A program made the position numbers and the translations under genes. A stretch of DNA of 64,000 bases from Gammaproteobacteria bacterium. GTDB taxonomy: Bacteria > Pseudomonadota > Gammaproteobacteria > DSM-19610. Of the stretch, positions 54,116 to 61,429 are shown piece by piece. The notes below the pieces were generated by a model. The model was not told the DNA's origin and did not search any database. It saw nothing but the letters and a program-made list of their open reading frames with translations. Numbering within the stretch: the stretch's first letter is position 1; every line of letters begins with the position of its first letter. Location: contig JAPHQV010000025.1 of assembly GCA_026197075.1 (NCBI GenBank), forward strand, positions 62,001-126,000. Reading direction: 5' to 3'.

Positions 54116-54772
54116 ATGTCAATTGAAAATACGGCGTTTAGATCTGAATTTGGCGACAGGCTGAAAGCGGCCAGAAAAATCATGGGGTTGAATCAGGCTG
54201 AATTTGCCACACGGATCGGTGTGGCCCGGGACACGTATGGTCGTTATGAGCGGGGAGAGTTATCTCCCGCAACAGAGGTTTTTGCGTTGATTGCCCGTGA
54301 ATTGTCGGATATTACCGACGCAAATTGGCTGCTTTTCGGCGGCGACCAGGTACACGCAGAGAAAATTGAGACGAAATTCTTCTGCCAGGTGCTGGCAAGT
54401 CTCGACGATGAAAGCAGCCCACTTAAGGGGCGGAATTCTGTTGATTTCGGATATTTTGCGGCAGTGATCTACAACCGGGTTATGGCTTTCTTCCTTCCTT
54501 ACGGCTTAGAGCCAGATCAAGCGCGCTGGGCTGAAGAAATGCGAATAGCATTAGCCAAGCTCGATGCAATCCTCTCTGCCCAATGGGTATGGTCTCTTGA
54601 GCACGTCCCCCACTCTTCCAGTATAAGCAGTGAGGTAATGCAGGATCCCAAATTCCTCGAACTCATTGAGAAAGCGAAACGACTTGGTGATGGCATAAAC
54701 CCTGATATTGCAAAATTGAAATGGGGGCCTGGTGGCGAGCTAGAGCGGTTGTTTATTGACGCTTTGATTTGA
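54116..54772 (+). CDS. CI-like repressor with XRE-type HTH
   Basis: 218 residues. The helix-turn-helix at 10-60 (FGDRLKAARKIMGLNQAEFATRIGVARDTYGRYERGELSPATEVF) is of the HTH_3 type. The C-terminal part has no visible S24 autoprotease motif, so SOS-driven self-cleavage is not evident. It is the only early gene on the plus strand and lies next to the element end, as c does in Mu. Likely keeps the element silent. Confidence 0.85.
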   Translation: MSIENTAFRSEFGDRLKAARKIMGLNQAEFATRIGVARDTYGRYERGELSPATEVFALIARELSDITDANWLLFGGDQVHAEKIETKFFCQVLASLDDESSPLKGRNSVDFGYFAAVIYNRVMAFFLPYGLEPDQARWAEEMRIALAKLDAILSAQWVWSLEHVPHSSSISSEVMQDPKFLELIEKAKRLGDGINPDIAKLKWGPGGELERLFIDALI

Positions 54773-54826
54773 AATCCGTGTTTCATTTTCTCCCCCACGG
54801 CTCCCCGTTAAGTTTCGGTAAATCCC

Positions 54827-54869
54827 GTTTATCCTGCATCCTCCGGTGCGCTTATCATGCGGGGGTGTA
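54827..54869. repeat. Element terminus next to the repressor (Mu left-end equivalent)
   Basis: Read inward from 54869 it is TACACCCCCGCATGATAA, then a second GATAA 23 bp on, preceded by ATGCAG. It is an imperfect inverted match to the other end (40669-40711). The outermost bases are not a canonical TG...CA pair, so the exact end is uncertain by a few bases. Confidence 0.55.
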
Positions 54870-54890
54870 GTACTTTGCGCCTTTGCGGTG
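54870..54890. repeat. Target-site duplication (window-right copy) and remainder of inverted repeat C
   Basis: GTACTTTG (54870-54877) repeats 40661-40668. It continues as CGCCTTTGCGGTG, the missing end of the right arm of copy C. Confidence 0.85.
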
Positions 54891-54917
54891 AAAACATCAT
54901 GAAAACGAACACCCGGC

Positions 54918-55907
54918 ATGAGCACAATGGCAAGCACTGACCAGAACCACAAACTGCGCATCGATTTCTGCGGCATGAAATTCAACAGCCCGTTGGTGCT
55001 GCTGTCGGGCTGCGTGGGCTTCGGCGAGGAATACACCCGTGTGGCCGGCTTTTCCAACCGCGACGTGGGCGCCGTGTGCCTCAAGGGCACCACCGGTAGC
55101 GCGCGCCTCGGTAACCCCGCCCACCGGGTGTACGAGACCCCCATGGGCATGCTCAATGCCATCGGCCTGCAGAACCCGGGCGTGGACCGGGTGGTGGACG
55201 GCATCCTGCCAACCCTGGATTTCGACGAGACGCGCTTCATCGCCAATGTCTCCGGCTCCACGATCGAGGAATACATCGCCGTCACGCGCCGCTTCGACGA
55301 CTCGCCCATCGACGCCATCGAAATCAACATCTCCTGCCCCAACGTGAAGGAAGGCGGCGTGGCCTTCGGCAACGACCCGGACATGTCGGCACGGGTGGTG
55401 GCGGCCTGCCGCGCCGTGACCCGCAAACCCCTCATCACCAAGCTCTCCCCCAACCAGACCGATATCGCCGAGAACGCGCGGCGCTGCATCGAGGCCGGCA
55501 CCGACGGCTTCGCCGTCATCAACACCCTGATGGGCATGGCGGTGGATATCGAGACGCGCACCCCGGTGATCGGCAACAATCAGGGTGGTCTGTCCGGCCC
55601 GGCCATCAAGCCCGTGGCCCTGCTCAAGGTCCACCAGGTGCACCAGGTGTGCAAGGCCCACGGCATCCCCATCATCGGCCAGGGCGGCGTCACCACGGCG
55701 GAGGATGCCCTGGAGTTCCTCATCGCCGGCGCCAGCGCCGTGGGTGTGGGTACCGCCCTGTTCTACGATCCCCTGGTGTGCCCGAAGATCAACCAGGGCA
55801 TCCTCGCCTACCTCCACCGCCACGGCCTGGACCAGGTCGGCCAGCTCACCGGCAGCCTGTCCCTGAACCAGTCCCCCGTCCGCCACACCCCCGCCTGCGG
55901 CGGCTGA
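54918..55907 (+). CDS. Dihydroorotate dehydrogenase-like FMN enzyme
   Basis: 329 residues, TIM barrel of the dihydroorotate dehydrogenase superfamily. The catalytic base is a cysteine (C140 in INISCPNVKEGG), as in class 1 enzymes; class 2 PyrD has Ser. FMN-site motifs are NPVV-like NSPLVLLSGCVGFGEEY, KLSPNQTDI, NTLMGMAVDI, GGLSGPAIKPVALL and GQGGVTTAEDALEFLIAGASAVGVGTA. It is closest to class 1B catalytic subunits or dihydropyrimidine dehydrogenase subunits; no partner FeS/FAD subunit gene is adjacent. The mobile element is inserted 48 bp upstream of its start and has displaced whatever promoter was there. Confidence 0.85.
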   Translation: MSTMASTDQNHKLRIDFCGMKFNSPLVLLSGCVGFGEEYTRVAGFSNRDVGAVCLKGTTGSARLGNPAHRVYETPMGMLNAIGLQNPGVDRVVDGILPTLDFDETRFIANVSGSTIEEYIAVTRRFDDSPIDAIEINISCPNVKEGGVAFGNDPDMSARVVAACRAVTRKPLITKLSPNQTDIAENARRCIEAGTDGFAVINTLMGMAVDIETRTPVIGNNQGGLSGPAIKPVALLKVHQVHQVCKAHGIPIIGQGGVTTAEDALEFLIAGASAVGVGTALFYDPLVCPKINQGILAYLHRHGLDQVGQLTGSLSLNQSPVRHTPACGG

Positions 55908-56117
55908 CCCCTCCCAACTGGAACGATCCTTGCTGTCAGTATCCAGCAGGCGTTAATTCGTCAGCTTTTTGACGTCTGGCCGTCTAATTAAACCTGTGGC
56001 GTTTTTTACCGCTACAACGATGGCTTAGCCACCAATCGGGGTCCCGGGAAGCCAAGGCTTGCACGGCCCCGCCAGGGATGCCGGACCGGCTCCCCCGCAA
56101 GGACGTACAGGGACTAC
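55908..56117 (+). other. Leader region of the MSHA operon
   Basis: 210 bp without a gene. It holds a stable hairpin (CGGGG 56037-56041 with CCCCG 56067-56071, inner AAGCC/GGCTT) and further short stems up to the start codon. No match to the c-di-GMP (GEMM) riboswitch consensus was seen. A structured leader or promoter region is likely. Confidence 0.4.
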
Positions 56118-56726
56118 ATGCAGCAGATCAACCTCTATCAGCCGATGTTTCGCAAGGAGCGCAAACGCTTCTCGGCCCTGGCCTTGCTGCAGATCGGCCT
56201 TGCCTGCCTGCTGTTGCTGGCCGCCATCGGCGTGTATTTCCAGGTACATCTGCACCGCCTGCAGGCCAGTGAACAATCCCTGGCCAGCCAGCATCGCCAT
56301 CTCGAAAAGACCCTCGCCGCCTTGCGCGGCGATGGCGAGGACCCCGCCCTGGCGGCCATGGATACGCACATCGCCGAACTGGAAACCCGTCTGCGCGAAC
56401 GGGAAAGCCTGCTGGCCGGCATTGCCCGTCTGGCCACAGGCCGAAACGGTTTCGCGCCCCTGCTGCGGGCGCTGAGCCAGCAGCGCGTCCCGGGCCTGTG
56501 GCTCACCAGTGTGCATTTCGAGGCCGGCGGCCGGGAGGTGCAGCTGCGCGGGGTGGCCCTGGAGGACGGCCTCGTGCCGCGCTACCTGGAAATCCTGCCG
56601 GAACACGAACAACTGCAGGCCCTCGATTTCCAGCAGGTACAACTGCAGCGTCACCAGTCCGGGGAGCCGAGCCTGAACTTCACCTTGCGCACCCAGGGCC
56701 TGGCCCTGTCGGGGGGTGACCAGTGA
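56118..56726 (+). CDS. MSHA biogenesis PilN-like protein (MshI2-type)
   Basis: 202 residues: MQQINLYQPMFRKERKRFSAL cytoplasmic start, one transmembrane helix (about 21-44), coiled coil (about 45-100) and a periplasmic ferredoxin-like domain. This is the PilN layout; the QINLYQP motif normally contacts the PilM-like ATPase MshI. No PilM-like gene precedes it here. First gene of the msh operon; it overlaps mshJ by 4 bp. Confidence 0.85.
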   Translation: MQQINLYQPMFRKERKRFSALALLQIGLACLLLLAAIGVYFQVHLHRLQASEQSLASQHRHLEKTLAALRGDGEDPALAAMDTHIAELETRLRERESLLAGIARLATGRNGFAPLLRALSQQRVPGLWLTSVHFEAGGREVQLRGVALEDGLVPRYLEILPEHEQLQALDFQQVQLQRHQSGEPSLNFTLRTQGLALSGGDQ

Positions 56727-57382
56727 AGGCACGATTGCAACACTGGGCGACCACCATCGATGCCCTGGGGCTGCGCGAACGCATCTTCCTGTTGCTGAGC
56801 CTGGTGGCAGTCCTGTTCCTGATCATGGACACCCTGGTCTACCAGCCTGCCCTTGACGAGCAACGCCGCAGCCGGGACGCCATCGACAACCTGCAGGCAC
56901 GACTCTCCCTGCTGGAGCTGGAATCACGCGACATCGCCCGGGAGCAGGCGGCGGATCCCCTTGCCTGGCGCAAGCGCCGGGTGGCCGAGCTGGAAGCCAG
57001 CCTCGGCGATCGGGATGATCAACTCCGTGCCCGCCTGGGCACGCTGGTGGAACCGCGCCAGGCGGCGCCGCTGTTACGCGACATCCTTGCCCGGGAGCCC
57101 GGGCTCACCTTGCTGGGCCTCGAAACCGAGGTCGTCAGCCTGGACCAGGCCCTGTTCACGAGCCTGTCCGACAACAACACCCTGCCCACCAACCTGGGCC
57201 GCTACCAGCTGACCCTGCGCCTGGAGGGCAGTTACCTGGCCACCCTGCGTTTCCTGGAGCGCCTGGATACCCTGCCCTGGGCCCTGTTTTCCGATCAATT
57301 GGAGCTGGAGGTGGAAGAACATCCCCGCGCCCGGGTCACCCTGCGTCTCTATACCCTGGGCGCCTACGGAGGTGAGGCATGA
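56723..57382 (+). CDS. mshJ: MSHA biogenesis protein MshJ (PilO-like)
   Basis: 219 residues from a GTG overlapping the previous stop. One transmembrane helix (about 22-42), coiled coil (about 45-110) and a PilO-like domain (about 115-215). It pairs with the PilN-like protein as the periplasmic alignment complex. It ends overlapping mshK by 4 bp. Confidence 0.85.
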   Translation: MKARLQHWATTIDALGLRERIFLLLSLVAVLFLIMDTLVYQPALDEQRRSRDAIDNLQARLSLLELESRDIAREQAADPLAWRKRRVAELEASLGDRDDQLRARLGTLVEPRQAAPLLRDILAREPGLTLLGLETEVVSLDQALFTSLSDNNTLPTNLGRYQLTLRLEGSYLATLRFLERLDTLPWALFSDQLELEVEEHPRARVTLRLYTLGAYGGEA

Positions 57383-57705
57383 ACGCCCGACGCGGCGCCC
57401 TGACCTTCCTGTTGCTGGTCCTGCTGCCGCTGGCCCAGGGCCTGGCCGAGCCGGCCGACCCCACCGCGCCCAGCCGGCCCAATCATCCCGGCCAGCAGGG
57501 AACGGGTTGGGCATTGCACTCCACCCTCGTCGGCCCGGAACGACGCGGCGCCGTCATCAACGGCCAGCGGGTGCAGGTGGGCGACCGGATCGACGGTGCG
57601 CGCGTGGCCCGCATCGAGGCCGGCGAAGTCCTGCTGGACACCCCGGAACGACGCATCACCCTGCGTCTGCTTCCCAACCCCCTGCGAATTCACGCCCGAG
57701 ACTAA
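57379..57705 (+). CDS. mshK: MSHA biogenesis protein MshK (PilP-like)
   Basis: 108 residues with a signal peptide (about 1-23, ending GLAEP), a proline-rich link DPTAPSRPN and a small C-terminal beta domain (WALHSTLVGPERRGAVINGQ, LLDTPERRITLRLLP) as in MshK. It likely links the PilN/PilO-like pair to the MshL secretin. Confidence 0.85.
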   Translation: MNARRGALTFLLLVLLPLAQGLAEPADPTAPSRPNHPGQQGTGWALHSTLVGPERRGAVINGQRVQVGDRIDGARVARIEAGEVLLDTPERRITLRLLPNPLRIHARD

Positions 57706-57709
57706 TGCC

Positions 57710-59458
57710 ATGAACGCGAGCCGACTTCCCATCCACCTGTACTGCCTGTTCCCGCTGCTGCTGGGCCTGGCGGCCTGCCAGTCGAACCCGGCGCGCAACC
57801 ATTCCGGCGTGGAAGGCTCGCTGCACGAGAGCCTCGAGGCCAGCCGGGAGATCGCACCGCCGGCACCGCCCGCGGAGGTGACCGATGCCCTGCTGCCACC
57901 CCTGGAGATCCCGCTGCCCGCCGGCCCCTCGGCGCGCGAGCAGCGCTTCGACGTGGCGGTGCGCAACGCTCCGGCGCAGGAATTCTTCATGAGCCTGGTG
58001 GCCGGCACCTCTCTCAACCTGGTGGTGCATCCCCAGGTGGAGGGCGAGATCTCCCTCAATTTGCGCAACGTAACCATCGAGGAAGTGCTGGAGACGGTAC
58101 AGGACATGTACGGCTACCAGTACCGCGAGCAGCGCGGCCTCTATCAGATCCTGCCGGCGCGCATGCGCTCGCGCATCTACAAGGTGGATTACCTGAATGT
58201 GACCCGCAACGGCCAGTCCAACACCCTGGTGAGTTCCGGCCAGGTGAGCCAGAACGTGAGCAAGGACGATGAATCCGGCACCAGCGGCAGCCGGAAGACC
58301 AGCACCGGCCAGTCCGATGGCAAGCAGCCCGGCAGCCGGGTGGAGACCCGTTCGGAATCCAATTTCTGGAGTGATCTGGGTACGGCTCTGGACATCATCG
58401 TGGGCCAGGAGGAAGGCCGCAGCGTGGTCCTCAATCCCCATGCCGGCATCGTGGTGGTGCGTGCCATGCCCGACGAGCTGCGTGACGTGGAGGACTTTCT
58501 CACCACCATGCAGGGTGTGGCGCATCGCCAGGTGCTGCTGGAGGCCAAGATCCTCGAGGTCACCCTGCGTGATCGCTTCCAGTCCGGCATCAACTGGACG
58601 GCCCTCGCCGAGGTGGGTCGCAACAAATCCATCCTGTTCGGCCAGACCGGCGGCGGTACCATCTTCGAGAACGGCGTCACCGGCCTGGCCGGCTCCGTGC
58701 AGCCGCTGGTGAGCGGTACCCAGGTCATCGGCCTGCCCACCACGGCCCTGGGCGGCATGTTCAGCATCGACGCCAACCTCAACGACTTCAATGCCCTCAT
58801 CGAGCTGCTGCAGACCCAGGGTGACGTGCATGTGCTGTCCAGCCCGCGCGTGGCCACGGTGAACAACCAGAAGGCCGTCATCAAGGTGGGCTCCGACGAG
58901 TTCTTCGTCACGGATGTCAGCACCGATACCGACACCACCACCACCGGCGTCAACCAGACGGTGGACATCACCCTCACACCCTTCTTCTCCGGCGTGGCCC
59001 TGGACGTGATCCCGCAGATCGATGCGAACGGCACCGTTACCCTGCACATCCACCCCACCGTGAGCGAGGTGGCCGAGGAGATCAAGGAGATCGCCACCAG
59101 CGTGAATAACTCGCTGAGCATTCCCCTGGCTCGGAGCACGGTGCGCGAATCCGACACCATCATCCGCGCGCAATCGGGTCAGGTGGTGGTGATCGGCGGC
59201 CTGATGGAGAACGTCACGCGCAATACTGTTTCCCGTACCCCGTTCCTGGGGGACCTGCCCGGCGTCGGCGGCATGTTCCGCCACACCAAGCAGGAAACCG
59301 TGAAGAGCGAACTGGTGATCCTGTTGCGGCCCATGGTGGAGCAGGGCAACGAAGTCTGGGCCGGCGACCTGCAGCGCACCGCGGAACGCTTCCGCGCCCT
59401 CTCCGACGAGGGCGATGCCGGCGAGCGTGACCGCCTGCTCCAGCAGTGGAGCCAGTAG
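57710..59458 (+). CDS. mshL: MSHA secretin MshL
   Basis: 582 residues, lipoprotein (lipobox GLAAC, Cys23). The N-terminal STN/secretin domain (FDVAVRNAPAQEFFMSLVAGT) is followed by N-domain and a secretin core with VPFLGDLPG-like RTPFLGDLPGVGGMFR and the C-terminal SELVILLRPMV. A Ser/Gly/Lys-rich linker (about 175-215) is typical. It forms the outer membrane channel for the pilus. Confidence 0.95.
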   Translation: MNASRLPIHLYCLFPLLLGLAACQSNPARNHSGVEGSLHESLEASREIAPPAPPAEVTDALLPPLEIPLPAGPSAREQRFDVAVRNAPAQEFFMSLVAGTSLNLVVHPQVEGEISLNLRNVTIEEVLETVQDMYGYQYREQRGLYQILPARMRSRIYKVDYLNVTRNGQSNTLVSSGQVSQNVSKDDESGTSGSRKTSTGQSDGKQPGSRVETRSESNFWSDLGTALDIIVGQEEGRSVVLNPHAGIVVVRAMPDELRDVEDFLTTMQGVAHRQVLLEAKILEVTLRDRFQSGINWTALAEVGRNKSILFGQTGGGTIFENGVTGLAGSVQPLVSGTQVIGLPTTALGGMFSIDANLNDFNALIELLQTQGDVHVLSSPRVATVNNQKAVIKVGSDEFFVTDVSTDTDTTTTGVNQTVDITLTPFFSGVALDVIPQIDANGTVTLHIHPTVSEVAEEIKEIATSVNNSLSIPLARSTVRESDTIIRAQSGQVVVIGGLMENVTRNTVSRTPFLGDLPGVGGMFRHTKQETVKSELVILLRPMVEQGNEVWAGDLQRTAERFRALSDEGDAGERDRLLQQWSQ

Positions 59459-59467
59459 GGCGAACCC

Positions 59468-60376
59468 ATGTACCAGACCCACTTCGGCCTCGCCAGCCTG
59501 CCCTTCACCATCACGCCGGACACGGGCTTTTTCCATAATGCCGGCACCCACCAGGAGGCACTCAACGTGCTGCTGGTGGCGCTGCGCACGGGCGAGGGCT
59601 TCATCAAGGTCACCGGCGAAGTAGGCACCGGCAAGACCCTGCTGTGCCGGCAGCTGCTCAACCACCTGGACGCGGGCTTCGTCACCGCCTACATCCCCAA
59701 TCCCTTCCTGAACCCCATCGCCCTGCGCATGGCGCTGGCCGAGGAGTTGGGTATCGAATTCGCGCGCAACATCGGCCAGCACCGCCTGCTCAAGCTCATC
59801 ACCGAACGGCTGGTGGAGCTGAATGCCGCCGGCAAACGCGTGGTGCTGCTGCTGGACGAGGCCCAGGCCATGCCCGACGACAGCCTGGAGGCCCTGCGCC
59901 TGCTGACCAACCTGGAAACCGAACACGACAAGCTGATGCAGGTGGTACTGTTCGGCCAGCCGGAACTGGACCGGCGCCTGGGCCATCCGCACCTGCGCCA
60001 GCTGCGCCAGCGCATCGTCTTCTCCCACCAGTTGCAGCCCCTGGGACTCGCGGGCCTGCGTGCCTACCTGGACCACCGGCTGCGGGTGGCGGGCCACGGG
60101 GGCGACCGACTGTTCACGGAGCGGGCGCTGCGCCGGCTGCACCGCGCCAGTCGTGGTATCCCACGCCTGGTCAATGTGTTGTGTCACAAGGCCCTGCTGG
60201 TCGCCTACGGGCGCGGCGACCGGGTCATCGACCATCGCCACCTGCAGCGCGCCATCACCGATACGGAAGATGCCGGACCGGCCCCCCGCAACCGGGGTCC
60301 GCTGGTGCGCTGGCTGAGCGCGGCCCTGGTGGCCGGGCTGGGCGTCGCCGGCACCGCCTGGGGATTCCGGCCATGA
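59468..60376 (+). CDS. mshM: MSHA biogenesis ATPase MshM (ExeA-like)
   Basis: 302 residues. AAA+ ATPase of the ExeA type: MYQTHFGLASLPFTITPDTGFFH start, Walker A GEVGTGKT (about 51-58), Walker B VVLLLDEAQAM. A short hydrophobic segment lies at the C-terminus (about 280-298). MshM-type ATPases are thought to help assemble the secretin through peptidoglycan. It overlaps mshN by 4 bp (ATGA). Confidence 0.92.
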   Translation: MYQTHFGLASLPFTITPDTGFFHNAGTHQEALNVLLVALRTGEGFIKVTGEVGTGKTLLCRQLLNHLDAGFVTAYIPNPFLNPIALRMALAEELGIEFARNIGQHRLLKLITERLVELNAAGKRVVLLLDEAQAMPDDSLEALRLLTNLETEHDKLMQVVLFGQPELDRRLGHPHLRQLRQRIVFSHQLQPLGLAGLRAYLDHRLRVAGHGGDRLFTERALRRLHRASRGIPRLVNVLCHKALLVAYGRGDRVIDHRHLQRAITDTEDAGPAPRNRGPLVRWLSAALVAGLGVAGTAWGFRP

Positions 60377-61425
60377 GCCTCATCAACGACATGCTGCGCG
60401 ACCTGGATGCCCGCCGCCAACCGCCCGGCGGCCTGGATGCCTTCGCCCTGCCAGGTGTGGGATCGAATCTCGCGACCCATGCGCCGGTGTTGCCGCTGGG
60501 GCGGCTGTTGCTGGTCATCGGCCTGGTCGTGGGGGTGGCGATGGGTGGATTGTATGCCTGGACGCCCGGCAACCCGGTCGTGCCGGAATTCGCCCCACCG
60601 GTGGTGCCCTCGAGCCCACCATTGCATACGGCACCCGCGCCGGTCCTGGTCGAGGCGGTGTCCCCGGTCCCGCAGGAAACCCCGGTCGAGCCCCGGGACA
60701 CGCATGTCCATGGCGCCGAGTCAGCGCCCCGCGAACCACTGCCGAAGGCCCCGCTGCCTGCCGTCGCACACAAGGCGCCGGCCGTGATTTCCACCGCGCC
60801 CGTGACGACGGCGGACGCGGCCAGTGTTTCCCGGACCCGGGTGCGCACCCTGACACCCGCCGAGCAGGCCCGGCAGGCCTTCGAACAGGGCGCCGCCGCC
60901 CTGCGCCAGGGACAACCCCGGCGTGCCGAGGATTTGTTGCGGGAAGCCCTGGCGCTGCAGCCCGGCCACAGCCAGGCCCGTCTGGCCCTGGCCAGCCTCC
61001 AGCTGCGCCTGCAACGCCCGGATGAGGCCCTGGCCCTGCTTGCCGCGGGCCTGGTCCTGGAACCGCGATCGGTGGAGCTCGCACGCCTGCGCGGCCACCT
61101 GTTGTTGCAACAGGACCGACTGCAGGAGGCACGCCGGGTTCTGGAAACCGCGGCAACCGACGCAGGTCAGCGCGCCGACTACCAGGCCCTGCTCGGCACC
61201 CTCTACCAGCGTCTCGGCGAACATGAACAGGCCGTGAACCGTTACCGCCAGGCCTTAAGCCTGCAGCCCGATCAGGGCCTGTGGTGGATGGGCCTGGGGG
61301 TCTCCCTGGAGCAGACACATCAGGGCGGCGCCGCGCGCGAGGCCTTCCGCACCGCGCTCGGCTATCCGCTGAGCCCGGCGCTGCAACAGTACATCCAGGG
61401 CCGCCTGACGGCGCTGGGAAGGTAA
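60373..61425 (+). CDS. mshN: MSHA biogenesis protein MshN (TPR)
   Basis: 350 residues: MSLINDMLRDLDARR start typical of MshN, a transmembrane helix (about 40-60), a Pro/Ala-rich linker (60-155) and TPR repeats (about 165-345, QAFEQGAAALRQGQPRRAEDLL, YQALLGTLYQRLGEHEQAVNRY). It starts inside the mshM stop and ends 4 bp before mshE. Confidence 0.92.
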   Translation: MSLINDMLRDLDARRQPPGGLDAFALPGVGSNLATHAPVLPLGRLLLVIGLVVGVAMGGLYAWTPGNPVVPEFAPPVVPSSPPLHTAPAPVLVEAVSPVPQETPVEPRDTHVHGAESAPREPLPKAPLPAVAHKAPAVISTAPVTTADAASVSRTRVRTLTPAEQARQAFEQGAAALRQGQPRRAEDLLREALALQPGHSQARLALASLQLRLQRPDEALALLAAGLVLEPRSVELARLRGHLLLQQDRLQEARRVLETAATDAGQRADYQALLGTLYQRLGEHEQAVNRYRQALSLQPDQGLWWMGLGVSLEQTHQGGAAREAFRTALGYPLSPALQQYIQGRLTALGR

Positions 61426-61429
61426 GCAC

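Larger units (their letters stand above)
40669..54869 (-). mobile_element. Mu-like transposable element (reduced prophage or satellite-like element)
   Basis: A 14.2-kb insertion bounded by GTACTTTG repeats and inserted in inverted repeat C. Read from the right edge it follows the Mu order: repressor, Ner-like protein, accessory DNA-binding proteins, transposase A, ATPase B, GemA, Mor. The DDE transposase and the helix-turn-helix ATPase resemble the Tn552-type pair of BcepMu-like phages. The late part holds only a tape measure gene as a recognisable structural gene; terminase, portal, protease, capsid, tail tube, sheath and baseplate genes were looked for and not found. Codon use and base composition are lower in G+C than the host in many parts. 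It may be a deleted prophage or a helper-dependent element. Confidence 0.85.

Noticed and set aside
40669-54869. Complete active Mu-like phage
   Set aside because: Head, portal, terminase, sheath and baseplate genes are missing, so it cannot form particles alone.
55908-56117. c-di-GMP riboswitch before the MSHA operon
   Set aside because: MSHA genes are sometimes under GEMM riboswitches, but the conserved GEMM core and tetraloop/receptor sequences are not visible here.
57656-60241. 861-codon minus-strand frame across mshL and mshM
   Set aside because: Shadow frame; spans two clear genes on the other strand.
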